From Coriaria nepalensis (Eukaryota > Streptophyta > Magnoliopsida > Cucurbitales > Coriariaceae), in assembly GCA_027186245.1 (NCBI GenBank), contig CP114483.1, positions 2,552,001-2,616,000 on the forward strand: a stretch of DNA of 64,000 nucleotides, read 5' to 3'. The notes under the pieces were generated by a model. That model made no database searches. It saw nothing but the letters and a program-made list of their open reading frames with translations, and was not told the origin of the DNA. Position numbers and translations under genes: made by a program. Below are positions 12,460 to 27,090 of this stretch, piece by piece (position 1 is the first letter of the stretch; the number at the start of each line of letters is the position of its first letter).

Positions 12460-13239
12460 TCCCATCCATAGCAGGTCCTCGGAAAAAACTCTCAGATCAA
12501 CCATTGTGATTGTATTTGATGATTGAGCTAAATAACATCTCTACGGTTTTGAATGAAACGGAACTGATTAAAAGCTCTGAAACAACTTGTCAACTGTATC
12601 TGTGCTTCTTAAAACACTTTCATATTAGGTGTTTGTAAATGGCCAAACAAAAAGAAAGTGTCATGTTGAAATTGGTTTCTTGGACGATAAATATTTGCAC
12701 AGGTGTGAATCATGCATTATTCTTGTAGTCTTATAAAGGAGATCATGTCATCTATATCTGACTCTTTTAAATGACACGATTTCATTCGTAGGTTATAGAA
12801 ATGATGCATGAGTCATGACTATGTAAGAAATTCTAGTTGGTTTTTGGTTGTCAGGTAGGTAATAAATTGATAACGGGTGAGCTCTTACCAAGCTTCTAAT
12901 GCCAACTTAACAAACTATGTAATAACTTTTTTGGTTCATCCTCTAACCGGTCAGTAATCATGATGACATGATCCCAAAGCCGAAATTGTTGACTATAAAA
13001 CTTCATACCGATTCATCTCATGTTGTGATTGGGACATGATCTTCATAGATTAGATCGTTGACTTTGCTTGCAGACTCTTTAACTTTACATCAATTATAAT
13101 GTTATAATGCATGATTTACTCGATCTTGTCTTTGGCAGAAAGAAAAGGGAAAAAAAAAAGTCAATTTTGTCCAAATTCCTTCTCTTCTTCACTTCATAAA
13201 TACAACTCTTGCACATACTTTGCACAACACTCAAAGACA
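12460..13239. other. intergenic between CBR1 and the Kunitz inhibitor
   Basis: 3' flank of CBR1 and upstream region of the Kunitz gene. No coding sequence was found. Less AT-rich than other gaps in the window. Confidence 0.6.
13194..13204 (+). promoter_or_regulatory. possible TATA box of the Kunitz inhibitor gene
   Basis: TCATAAATACA lies 36-46 bases before the ATG at 13240, which would allow a very short leader. Assigned from sequence and spacing only. Confidence 0.3.
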
Positions 13240-13866
13240 ATGAAGACAACCTATCTATTACTACTCTCCCTCGTCCTCTTTGTGTCTACCACGAAACCGC
13301 TGCTTAATGCTGCCAGGGCGGGACCTGATCCAGTGCGCGACCTTGACGGGAAAAGGCTCCAAACTCGCGTTGATTACTATATCTTGCCAGTCATCCGTGG
13401 AAGAGGTGGGGGTCTGACCCTAGGTAGCACAAGAAACAAAACTTGCCCACTTGACGTCGTTCAAGAACAATTCAAAGTATCTAACGGACTCCCCGTCACA
13501 TTCTCTCCCATCAACGTCATACGAGGCATTGTTCCGGTCTCAACTGATCTTAACATTAAGTTCTCTGCTGCAACAATCTGTGTTCAGTCAACGGTTTGGA
13601 AATTGGATGCTTTTGATGAGGCAACGGGGCAGTGGTTTGTGACTAGTGGAGGAGTTGAAGGCAACCCGGGGAAGACAACGACAAGCAATTGGTTTAAGAT
13701 CGAGAAGGTCGAAGGCAGTGTCCGGGATTATAAGCTTGTGTTTTGTCCCACAGTTTGCAACTTCTGCAAAGTGTTATGCAGAGATGTTGGGATCTATATA
13801 CTTGATGGGAAGAGGGTTTTGGCTTTGAGTGATGCACCATTTAGGGTCATGTTTAAGAAGGCATAA
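13240..13866 (+). CDS. Kunitz-type (STI / miraculin-like) protease inhibitor
   Basis: A single-exon gene of 208 residues, typical for the family. The start at 13240 is chosen over the upstream in-frame ATG at 13111 because it opens a clean signal peptide (MKTTYLLLLSLVLFVSTTKP) with a cut probably near LNAARA. The mature chain begins DPVRDLDGKRLQTRVDYYIL, the STI signature [LIVM]xDxxGxx[LIVM]xxxxxYY. Cysteines occur at NKTCPLD and ATICVQ and in a cluster FCPTVCNFCKVLC, fitting the conserved disulfides of the miraculin-like branch. It ends DAPFRVMFKKA. Such proteins are secreted or vacuolar and inhibit serine proteases in defence or seeds; inhibitory activity cannot be inferred because the reactive-loop residue varies. 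There is an N-glycosylation site at NKT. Confidence 0.9.
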   Translation: MKTTYLLLLSLVLFVSTTKPLLNAARAGPDPVRDLDGKRLQTRVDYYILPVIRGRGGGLTLGSTRNKTCPLDVVQEQFKVSNGLPVTFSPINVIRGIVPVSTDLNIKFSAATICVQSTVWKLDAFDEATGQWFVTSGGVEGNPGKTTTSNWFKIEKVEGSVRDYKLVFCPTVCNFCKVLCRDVGIYILDGKRVLALSDAPFRVMFKKA

Positions 13867-14844
13867 AGAAGGGATTAAATTTCAACATCTTCTTCTTTAA
13901 AAAAAAAGGAAAATTTTATTGTGTCCAAAATAGAGAGGAGAGAGAATACAAGTTGTTTTCTAATGGAATATTGAGAGGGCAGTTGAATGTTTAATACGTG
14001 CAAACCATGCACGACTTTGTAAGACTTCAACCAAAGACGTGCAATCCATATGTTTGTGTGATTGGGTGAGAGTACTCTACTCGTCTTTACATGAAATTAG
14101 AAAAATTGAAGCCATAAAATCTAGACAATAGTTAAGTTAAAAATAATTTTAAATATATATATATATATATATTATTTGGTTGATTTATGACGTAATAAAT
14201 ATCGTTTTATTTTATTTTTTAAGTTAGAGAAAAACAACGAAAAAAAAGCAGGTATGGAAAAGCCCGCTTCTACTGGTTAGACCTCCTATTCCGATTCCAC
14301 ACCTTAGACGGAGAAGAGAGAGGACCCAAAAAAAATACAGCAACTGAAAGAGAGAGACAGAGAGTGGGGAAAAGACAGTATCATCAACAACGAACAATCT
14401 TCTTGATATCTTTCCTTTGCTTCACTCGACGGTACGATTCGGTTAGTTATTCCCCTGAAAACAATCTTGAGCTGGAATTTTCAGAACACCTTGCTTGATT
14501 CTGAATCATTCATTCATTCTTTCTTTCTTTGTCTCGTCCTATTAGGTTTTAATTTAATCGGAGTTTGGGTTTGATTGGCATTGGATTCTTCTTCTTGTTG
14601 GTAATGGAGGAAATGGTTTTGAAATGATTCGATTTCTATAGCATGCAAATTTTACGGAATTTTCAGCTAGCGTTGGTAAAGAAATTGTGTGGTGACTTAT
14701 TCTGATCGGGCCATTTCATTGATTTCAGCTCCATTTCTCTTCTCTATATTTGGAATGTCAATGTTGATGTCTCTTGATTTCTATCAATTTCCGTTGATTT
14801 CCTTGATTTCCTGATTTACAAGCTTTTCTCTTACGGTATCTGCA
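13867..14844. other. intergenic plus 5' leader of the GT47 gene
   Basis: Contains an (AT)n tract at 14153-14172 and, from about 14300, GA-rich sequence and probable untranslated leader of the GT47 gene, possibly with a leader intron (donor-like GGTACGATT near 14430). No protein-coding sequence was found. Confidence 0.55.
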
Positions 14845-16983
14845 ATGTTTGAGAGGAATATCTCATGCCTTGGGATTATTTATCGTCGATCATTGTTTTA
14901 CTTCTTTACAATCACTTCTACCATCCTCTTTGTTTTTTCATGTTTCTCTGTCTTGCGTTCTACAAGTATTCCTCAATTCATCAACTCTAGTTCATTACCT
15001 GATTCCAAGCATCTTTCCACACTTGACAACGACAATGTATCAATAACTTCCATTGGAAATCGATCCATCTTAGTTGATAATCAAGAAAGAGAAGAACAAG
15101 AAGTGCGCAGATGGAAAGGACCATCTTCCTCAGTAAAAGATAATAAGACAGTTCTTAAGGTTTACATGTATGATTTGCCGTCTGAGTTTCACTTCGGACT
15201 CTTAGATTGGAAAACCCAAGGGGATAGTGTTTGGCCTGATATTCACCAAAATATACCCAGATATCCAGGCGGATTGAATTTGCAACACAGCATAGAGTAT
15301 TGGCTCACACTAGACCTTCTAGCCTCTGAGCTTCCAAACCCTCCAAATGCTCGGAGTGCAATTAGAGTACAGAATCATAGTGAAGCCGATATTGTTTTTG
15401 TGCCATTTTTCTCTTCTTTGAGTCTTAACAGATACTCAAAGGTTGAGCCACACCAGAAGAAGAGCAGGGATAAGTTGCTACAAGAGAAGTTAGTGAAATA
15501 TTTGACGAGTCAAAGGGAATGGAAGATTTCTGGAGGGAGAAACCATTTAATCATGGCTCATCATCCGAATAGCATGCTGGATGCGAGAATGAAGTTATGG
15601 CCCGCTACTTTTATACTTGCGGATTTTGGGAGGTATCCCCCAAATATAGCGAATGTCGAGAAAGATGTGATTGCTCCTTACAAGCATATTATCAAAACCT
15701 ATGAGAATGATTCATCTTCTTTTGATAGCCGTCCAACTTTGCTTTACTTCCAAGGAGCGATATATAGAAAAGCTGTATGTACTCTTCTTCCATTATTTAA
15801 CTGTGCTCTTTGGTTACTTCCTTGCTTTAGTTATTTGGATTCAAAAAATGGCTGTTTATTTCTGTTTGTGACATGGATTGTTGAGGAAACTGGTAAGATT
15901 ATGTGGTGTGCAGAGCTAGTAGTCCATTGAAATGCCTTAAATCTGATTTGACTGAATATGAGTGAGTTTGATAAGATGAGATGATATTACTTGGACTTGA
16001 TCTGTAGGAAATAAAAAATATATATCAAAGATTTTGCTTTCTGGGGGTTACATTTGATTAAGTATCATACTCATAGTGAGAGCTAGTTCACTAATGAGCA
16101 GAGAGCTGAATGGTCTTACTATGTGATCGTTTCAGACTTGGATAGAAGGATATCCATATACGTCTTCAACTCTAGTCAATTTAGTCTCTTTGTAATAGAA
16201 TATTCTCAGCAAATGATAAAACTTTCTGACATTAATTTATGGGGTTCACTACTGGGTATAAGCGTAGCTCTATTTCCATTTTCTTTAAATCCTTTGAATA
16301 TGAATACACTCATCTAAATATGTGTTAACACTTGAATCTTGATAAGATTCTTCGGGCCTGAACAGGATTTTAGTCCCAAAATGGCAATTGCCCCAAATGG
16401 AGCCTTGAGCTCTCAGACTCGTTATCACTTATTCAGGTTCCTTCTCATCTCTCATTTCCAGGGTGGTTTTGTTCGGCAAGAGCTATTCTATCTCCTGAAA
16501 GATGAAAAAGATGTACTCTTCGCCTTTGGAAGCGTCCAGAAAGATGGGGTCCACAAAGCAAGCACGGGAATGCGGTCCTCCAAATTCTGCCTCAACATAG
16601 CAGGCGACACCCCTTCTTCCAATCGCCTCTTTGATGCCATAGCCAGCCACTGTGTCCCTGTCATCGTAAGTGACGAAATAGAACTCCCCTACGAGGATGT
16701 CTTGGACTATTCCCAGTTCTGCATATTTGTCCGGACAAGAGATGCGATGAAAGAGAAGTTCCTTATAAACCTTGTACGGAATGTCGGGAAGGAGGAGTGG
16801 ACTAGAATGTGGGAGAAGTTGAAAGAGGTTGAACGGTTTTACGAGTTTCAGTTCCCCTCAAAAGAGGGCGATGCTGTTCAGATGATATGGCAGGCGATTG
16901 CTCGGAAGGTTCCAAACATGAGAATGAAGCTGCATAAATCGAGGAGGTTCTATCGTTCGGTTGAGAATTTAGAGAAGACGTGA
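14845..16983 (+). CDS. GT47 exostosin-family glycosyltransferase (ARAD-like)
   Basis: Two exons, 14845-15774 and 16462-16983, join as YRKA/GGFVRQEL to 483 residues. It is a type II Golgi protein: a short cytoplasmic tail, a membrane anchor at residues about 18-38 (LFYFFTITSTILFVFSCFSV), a stem, and an exostosin domain from KVYMYDLPSEFHFGLLDW on. Family landmarks include ADIVFVPFFSSLSLNRYS, FILADFGRYP, the DTPSSNRLFDAIASHC nucleotide-sugar region and VPVIVSDEIELPYEDVLDYS. Sequence style is closest to the ARAD1-type arabinosyltransferase group that builds pectic arabinan, but close GT47 members use other sugars, so the substrate is inference. Intron 15775-16461 contains no coding sequence. The gene is intact. 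Confidence 0.88.
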
Positions 16984-17371
16984 TTGATAAACATGTTAGG
17001 TTTTGGTAGAGGAACGATGAGAATTGTATGTATGTTTTTCTCTCCCATTGCAGGTTTTGAGGTTTTGGGCATCTTGAACTTGTAACGAAGAGGAAGCGGG
17101 GAAAGATAAAAGCAATATTTTCCCCCCTTTATTTTTTATTTATTTATTTTTATTTATTTATTTTAGAGGAAGATAGAAATAAGAAAATAGGGTTTAAGGT
17201 TTTAATAATTAAAATAATGAAAAAAAAATTCAGTTTTATTTATTAAAATATTTGAAATAATATATGGATAAAATTTTAAATATAAGATAAATATTAAATA
17301 AATAAATAAAATCCGGAAATTCTAAAACCTGTTAAGTTAAGCCCTTTCGTGCGTGAACGACGGAAGGAAAA
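16984..17371. other. intergenic between the GT47 and S-sulfocysteine synthase genes
   Basis: Short gap with a TTTAT-rich patch at 17127-17165 and AT-rich sequence to 17330. It holds the 3' flank of one gene and the compact promoter of the next. No element was seen. Confidence 0.6.
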
Positions 17372-20350
<2,979 letters not shown>

Positions 20351-23300
20351 ATCAGAATAATGCTGGTCTAAAAATCTTCAACAGAAACTTTTGAACTCGA
20401 CTTCCAAACCGAAAGCAACAAGTCCTAACCTGTTAGTCCAATACTTCCATAGGTACTCTGTTTTTGAAAATTAAGTGATTAGAAGTATTCTTCGTTTCAA
20501 CATCTTCAAACATTTGTTTTCTTTACCAGGCGCAGATTATGAATGCAGCCCATATAAGAAAAACTAGGTTTTAGATGGAACTGAATCATTCTTTTTCCCC
20601 CCTTTTAAAATTGAAATGTGTTGGTTAAAATGTAGAACAAGAATTAAAGGGTTACGTACCATGCATCTAATCTCATTTCCTTCATACAAATTGTAAGAGT
20701 TATAGCTTCTACATATATATATTTTCCTTATATTAGAGAGTTACAACCCAGAATTTCTTGCACGACTATGACTAATGCATTATTGCATGATTTCATTTGC
20801 GAGACTATGAGAAATAGTGTATGACCCGGCTTTATTAGGGTAAAGTAGACTTGACTTGATTTGATTTTTCATGTATTTCTTGTATAAAATAATTGTAGGT
20901 CCAATATATGGGAAAGATATGCTCACAGTCAATTCTGTGATCATGGCTGGCTGGGTCCATGATCTTGGCCTAATCTGAAGGCCATAAATAAAGCGACTTA
21001 AATGCAGTAGTAGACTTTGCAGTAAGCAATAAACCATGGTTTCCCTTTTAAATTATAATGCGATAATTATTGATTTGAACTTAACATGAAGAGAGAGGAC
21101 CATTCAATTTCTTTCTTTGTTTAGGATATGACAGAATTTAAAGTGCATTCAAGTCGGTGGGTTCGGATTATTACAGAGGCACTATTTGCCCTATTAACTA
21201 AAATAGTACACGCTTCTGCATCTAATTGCCCGAAAAGTTTTGAATTTTTAATGTTGTTTTATTTAACTAGTCTGTCTTTTACAATAAGGTTTTGTGTGAA
21301 GTTATTAGACTTCCCTTTGATCCACCAGAGATGCATAACACCGGTGCGATGAGCTTCCGAATCACCTAACAGTTACGTATTAAGATATTGTCATATAATG
21401 AAAGATTGCAAATTACAATTAACGCCATTGGAATCTAGAGGTGGCTCCTTACTTCACATGCATCGTTAGGTAGGATTGATAGTTATGTGGCAAAAGTGAT
21501 GTGAACGTGATGAGTTTCATTGAACCAAATCATAATATATATATATATATATATATATCATGGAAATAAGATGGTGAATTTATATTATGACAACATAATC
21601 GACATATCATTTTCTCTTTTGTTGATTCTTATGTTGATAATGAATCAACTTGTTTTCTTTTGTGGGTATACAAAATTAAATAGCTATATATATACACTAT
21701 ATATCTTATGAACTCTATGAAGGATGCATAGAGAGTAAAATCTCAATATAAAAATTTATTAATTTGATGAAATATTCGATTAATTACTAATTTATTATTT
21801 TATCAAGGTAATTTAATTTATTAATTTTATTTAGAAACAAATTTAATATGAAAATTTAGTTTGGTAAATATATTATAAAAAGTCTACCATATCTTAATCA
21901 TGTTAATGTAAATCTCAAATTCAAACAAATTATCAAAAAAGTAGAGGCTATTTTTCGTTCATATAAAGATGACTTCTCATCTCAAAGGTGTAAAGAAATC
22001 AATAGATGAAATGGACAAATCATTATGCAATTATAATAAAGTGAATCCAAGTAGCATAAAAAATAATTGTAACAATGAGTTCTAGAAAAATTTAACTTGC
22101 AGGTGAGTTAAGGGACGATATCGAATACGATCAAATGATTTTTGGAGTATTTCTCGACTGCTTTTGAAAAATGTAAAAGATTTTCTAAAGAAGATGTATC
22201 CTCGAAACACTCCATAATTCCATTTTTCTCAAGGTTGGCTCGAGCGCTTCAAATCAAGACATAAGATATACAAATTATCGTCATTTTGTAGAAAGTGGAT
22301 TAGTTGATATTGAGAACTTCTTAAACTATTATGGAAATAACAATATAACTTTAAAGATATTGACAGATAAATAGATAATTGAGAGTATCATAAAAAGTGA
22401 TTAAGATACTGAAGTTGAAAATAATAGTGCCACTATAAATCATGTTTCGCTAAAAGATATTCTCAAAATCGTGATGAAATTAAATAATTTTTTATTTCAT
22501 TATGAGAAAACTATATTAGAATTTTTTACAATATTACGGAAAATAATAAATAAGATCTCAATTCATATCAATTTCAAAAAAATAATTAAATTATATATTT
22601 AAATTATCTCATAATTAAATTAAACATATTATATATTAATAAATTACTAATTTATATATTTCCTATAATTTATATGAATTTTTAAAAATATATTCTAAAA
22701 AATTTAATAAATTATTAATTTAAAATTTTATTCTCAAATTAAAATTAAAAAAAACTATTTAATTAATTAATATTATATATATATATATATATAATATAAG
22801 GGCGACTTTAATTCCTGGACATAAGTGGTAATTAATTTTGAGGGTCCATAAGTGGTAATTAATGCTAATACATATTTGTCAGAAATTTGTATATTTCAAA
22901 TACTATATATATAATCTAATTCTATATCGAAAGCTATCAAAGCTAAAAGGGTAAGGTTTCTAAGAAAGAAAAAAAAATATTTCAATTATTAAATATAATT
23001 AATTTTTTTATAATTTTTTTTAAAAAAAATAATTCACATCAATCTCAAAAGTAGTATTATCATATGTACTTGATTAGAAACTCTAATCAAAATTATAACA
23101 GTGATCATATATATCAATCTCTTCATAAACTTTGCTGTACAAAAAACGTTTAGATTGTAACCAGTATGTGGACTATATAATAATATGCATGCATGATGGG
23201 ATTTCATAGTTAGATTATCAGTAGTAGGTGTAGTGAGTGATAACCCCTAACTTGTATCCTGTGAAGCATATATCTATATCTATATCTATATACATACATA

Positions 23301-23569
23301 TATAACACAAAGCTTATAGAATGCTGCATGGCTTCTTCTCTCTCACACCGAAAGGTAAGATAATATCACGTGTTTCTTTTTTCCTTTTGGTGATTAATAT
23401 CACGTGCTTCTGACTTTCTTCCTCAAGAAAAAAGAGAGAGAAAAAAAAAAAATATCACAAAAAAGAAGAATGCAATTACGTATGTTATTTATTACATAGA
23501 TTGGGACAACCTTTTCAACCTCATCGATCATTTGGGTTGCAAGAATTTCGTGATGGTTTTAGACTTAAC

Positions 23570-23610
<41 letters not shown>

Positions 23611-24223
23611 TCTAGAAAATAATTATTACAAGCTAAAGTAAATATTTCATTTAATTTAATACGAGTTATTACCATCGACTTGGTTGGTTCTTGTTGGATT
23701 GCTCCACAGTTCTTCTTAATATAAATTATAATAATCTAAATAATATTTTTTTTTTTTTTGAAAATGAAATGAAATGAAATGAAATTGAATTGAATTCTCT
23801 AATATGAGATCTGATTTCGATTATTTTTCAATTTTTTTTTCTTGTTTCTTTCAATAAATTTTAATTCGAGGGCCAATCAAGTTAACTTCTAATAGTCAAC
23901 ACGAATTGAATTCTGGATTATTTCTAATTTCGAACAATCGAATTATATGAATTTCATTTCAAGACATATATTTGAACATCTCTTTTAAAGATCACTTCTT
24001 ATATAATAAGCTTAGCTGACTCCTTCATATATTAATTCAGAAACATTAAGATTACCTTATGCAAAGAGATTCCAATTTGTGAGAATCTCAGCTAACAATA
24101 TGGTAATAATTTACAATTAAAACAAAAAATAGAAAAAAAAAAAAAAAGTAGCTCCTTTTTTTTCTGATCTCAAAAACTTGAGAGAGAGACTTAATTAATG
24201 AAATTAGTAACAACATGATAAGG
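20351..24223. other. long intergenic region, AT-rich
   Basis: Nearly 4 kb without an intact gene. It includes (AT)n tracts at 21535-21558, 22774-22793 and 23573-23607, a TATATC repeat near 23272-23290, a GAAAT short repeat near 23763-23785, and the transposase relic listed separately. A MYB60 3' flank occupies the right end. Confidence 0.6.
21950..22570 (+). pseudogene. relic of a CENP-B/Tc5-HTH (pogo/Tigger-type) transposase
   Basis: Translating 22233-22300 gives GWLERFKSRHKIYKLSSF, which fits the HTH_Tnp_Tc5/CENP-B DNA-binding domain (GWLxRFKxRHxI). One frame change later comes VESGLVDIENF, matching the usual GESGxVD continuation. At about 22450-22540 DILKIVMKLNNFLFHYEKTI resembles the C-terminal helix after the DDE core in plant pogo-like proteins. 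The DDE core itself is missing, and stops and frame changes are scattered throughout, so this is dead. No terminal inverted repeats were identified. Weak similarity read by eye; the borders are approximate. Confidence 0.45.
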
Positions 24224-25609
24224 TTAGAACATTGATGATAATGCCATAATCTCTTCTACCTGACCAGCACAACTTTCATCGTGATCAAAGAGCCACTTCT
24301 CTAGAAATGATAATGGAGGATTATTCATGTTCGCCTGCTCATCATCATCATCATCTTCATAAGGCCTTTGCTTTATAGTATTCATCTCCATCTGATCATC
24401 TCGTTTTCGATCGATACCAACCTTACCATCATGATCATCCACTGCAGTCGTATTATGTCTTGGAGAAGAATTCTTATTAGTACAACTAGACTCGCAAGAA
24501 TTCGATTTCTCCCATGAACAATTATTATTGTTATTGTTGTTCAAGTTCTCGAACGACAAGATCAAATCAAATTCTTCTTGAGACACTAATTGATCATGAT
24601 CGGTATTACTGCAATCTTGCTCCTCTTCTTCTTTCGGTCCGTAATGTAGTTTCTCCTCGACATATCTTGTCCCGTTCGGATTTTCTTCTTCTTGTTCTTG
24701 ACGGGTTCCTAACTTAGCCTTAGGGGAGGATCTCATCCAACCTTCGAGGAGCCGAGAAATATTCTCGGTGCTCGAGGCATAGGTGGAAGAAGCCGGAAAT
24801 TGGTTCGATTGCACGCTCATAGATATTATTGAGCTTGAAGGACTGCTTTCGAGATTGAAGCTCTTGGGTACAAACTGAAAATCTTGACTAGAAGTAGTAC
24901 TTGAATCTGTTGCTTTATTACTACTATTATTGTTGGGGTAATCTAGAGCTGATTGAAATTTCTTGAGCTTTTTCTTTAAATGGGTGTTCCAGTAATTCTT
25001 TATGTCATTGTCCGTTCTCTGCGGAAGGTACGAAGCTATGGCGGCCCATCTGTCAAATATTAACATATATACTTAGTCAAATACCAAGAACATCAATATG
25101 AAGGAAATATGCACAATTTATGTATATACATATATCTAAAGTTATGAGAAGAAAAATGAAGATTTATACTTGTTACCCAATAAAGCCTGTAAATGAATAA
25201 TCATCCCTTCTTCATGAGGCGTGAAGTTTCCTCTCTTGATTCCTGGTCTTAGATAGTTTGTCCATCTTAGCCTGCAACTTTTGCTGCACCTCAACAACCC
25301 TTCAATAATATGAAAAAATCCCACAAAATCAATTTAGAAAAACAGAGGAAGAAAAGAAAAAGAGAGGACCCATTATCAGAATTCTAATCTTCAAGTAGTA
25401 CAGAGAAAAAAAAAGAAAAAAAAACGGTAGATCTTATGATATAGCAAGAAAAAAAAAGAAAAAGAAGAAGAAGTACCTGTATTAGCAGGGACCGATCTCC
25501 AATTTCCAGGACCATGTTCTTGAATGTAAGAGACAAGGATGATATCCTCTTCAGGTGTCCATGGCCCCTTCTTTATTCCTACTTTCTCACAACACGGAGG
25601 CCTCCCCAT
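24224..25609 (-). CDS. MYB60: R2R3-MYB transcription factor, MYB60-like (subgroup 1)
   Basis: Three exons, 25477-25609, 25170-25299 and 24224-25049, give 362 residues. R2 and R3 repeats occupy about residues 9-115: [40 protein letters not shown], and [20 protein letters not shown] followed by [16 protein letters not shown]. Subgroup 1 marks after the domain are [36 protein letters not shown] and the C-terminal [43 protein letters not shown] fits grape MYB60 more closely than MYB30/MYB94/MYB96. MYB60 is a guard-cell regulator of stomatal opening; that role is inference from the ortholog. Low-complexity Asn, Glu and Asp runs sit in the C-terminal half. Introns lie at the two conserved R2R3 positions. 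Confidence 0.9.
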
Positions 25610-25677
25610 CTTTATATATACATATATTCACACACAATGAGCTGAACTAGAGAGAGCTAAGAGAGAAGGAGAGAAAC

Positions 25678-25679
<2 letters not shown>

Positions 25680-25709
<30 letters not shown>
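25680..25709. repeat. (GA)n microsatellite in the MYB60 leader
   Basis: About 14 GA units between the start codon and the TATA-like box of the minus-strand MYB60-like gene, so it would be transcribed as (CU)n in the leader. Confidence 0.8.
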
Positions 25710-25711
<2 letters not shown>

Positions 25712-25750
25712 CACTCACTGTTCTTGATCCTTCTCTCTTTCTAGCTTCTA

Positions 25751-25761
25751 CTTATATATAA
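25751..25761 (-). promoter_or_regulatory. TATA box of the MYB60-like gene
   Basis: On the minus strand TTATATATAAG lies about 145 bases before the ATG, with the GA/CT microsatellite between, a usual arrangement for plant genes. Confidence 0.45.
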
Positions 25762-25838
25762 GACCTTTCAATTTGTCCCCCCCATCAATCTATACGTGAC
25801 TGATTAAATAATTTAAAAAATAATAATAATAAATAAAC

Positions 25839-25878
<40 letters not shown>

Positions 25879-27090
25879 AAATTTTACACTTCCTACTGAT
25901 CTACCCTGCATGCAGACTAATTTGGGCTCTCCGTATTTATTTATTTATTTTTATTTTTATTTATAATAATTTTTAATTAGTTATTATTACTACCTTGGAA
26001 ATATATATACGGAAGTATACATAATGAAGACAACGTAGAAATTAACAAAAAGGTCCCAAAAAGTTCCCATGCTCACACAGCTTGATGACCGTCCCTGTTC
26101 TTTTCATAAATGCAATCAGATGGCTCTAAATTGATGGACCACACAAGTTACTGTGAAGACGCCCCTTTGCTGGACCATTGATTTCCTTCCATCCACTGTG
26201 TACTAGTTAATAATCTAATTTGGTCCCCTAATTTAGTAACAGTGTTTTTAGGATTGACAATTCATATAACCATTGCCTTGGTTTCGTATGAACGAAAGAA
26301 ATTAGACACATAATCCAATCATGCCTCTTCTGGGTCTGAGGCTGTCTATATATATCATCAAAGTGACATCGACGTTGTTAAATCGTATGGATGGAAGTGT
26401 GGACGCAAATACTTACACCTTGTGTGCTTTACAACCGTTTATCATGTACTTACCTGGACTCGCTTTTCTTCACAAAAACAAATAATCCAATCACGCCTCC
26501 GTCACATGGTACTATGTTTGGACCAATTATCATACAAATCTATTTGTAATAATTTCATCATCATCATCTACCATACATTCTAGATGTAGATACAAAGATG
26601 ATGAAAACAAAGGTTGGTGTTGCACTCACTTTAAGGTAAACACTAGGGAACACAACATAGAATTACAAATGGACAGATTCTTGCACTAGAGAATACATTT
26701 ACTCAGTGAAACCTAATGTTTGCTAGATAGAATGATCAATCTCCTGTCAAAGATCGTACGAATGATGCATGCAGGTTCCAGTCATCAAGAGAGAATTTAA
26801 GAAGGGCTGGTTTGATCTAATCTGATATGCCTGCCAAACTAGGATGCTGTTAATCTTCCACCAGAAGAAATTTGACAGAAAACCAAAAGGTATATATGTT
26901 AGTACTTGAATTCAAAATGAGAGATGATGCAAATTTACCCCCACAGCAATCAACATATGTAACACCTACTAGAATAAAGATTTGATTTGAAATAAACAGT
27001 TAGAGATTCTAGCAAGCAACAAACCCGTCAAGCTAGTATAATTTACCGACTACAACATGAAACAACGTGGACATGCTAAAGAAAACAGTC
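25762..27090. other. intergenic, MYB60 upstream region and SKIP24 3' flank
   Basis: Upstream DNA of the MYB60-like gene with an (AT)n(GT)n tract at 25841-25878, and the 3' side of the SKIP24-like gene. No gene was seen. Confidence 0.55.

Noticed and set aside
13111..13239. Upstream in-frame ATG extending the Kunitz inhibitor by 43 residues
   Set aside because: The extension is low-complexity leader sequence and would bury the signal peptide that starts at 13240.
24224..25609. Assignment of the MYB to MYB30 or MYB96
   Set aside because: [20 protein letters not shown] and the [16 protein letters not shown] block fit MYB60 better; all are subgroup 1, so some doubt remains.
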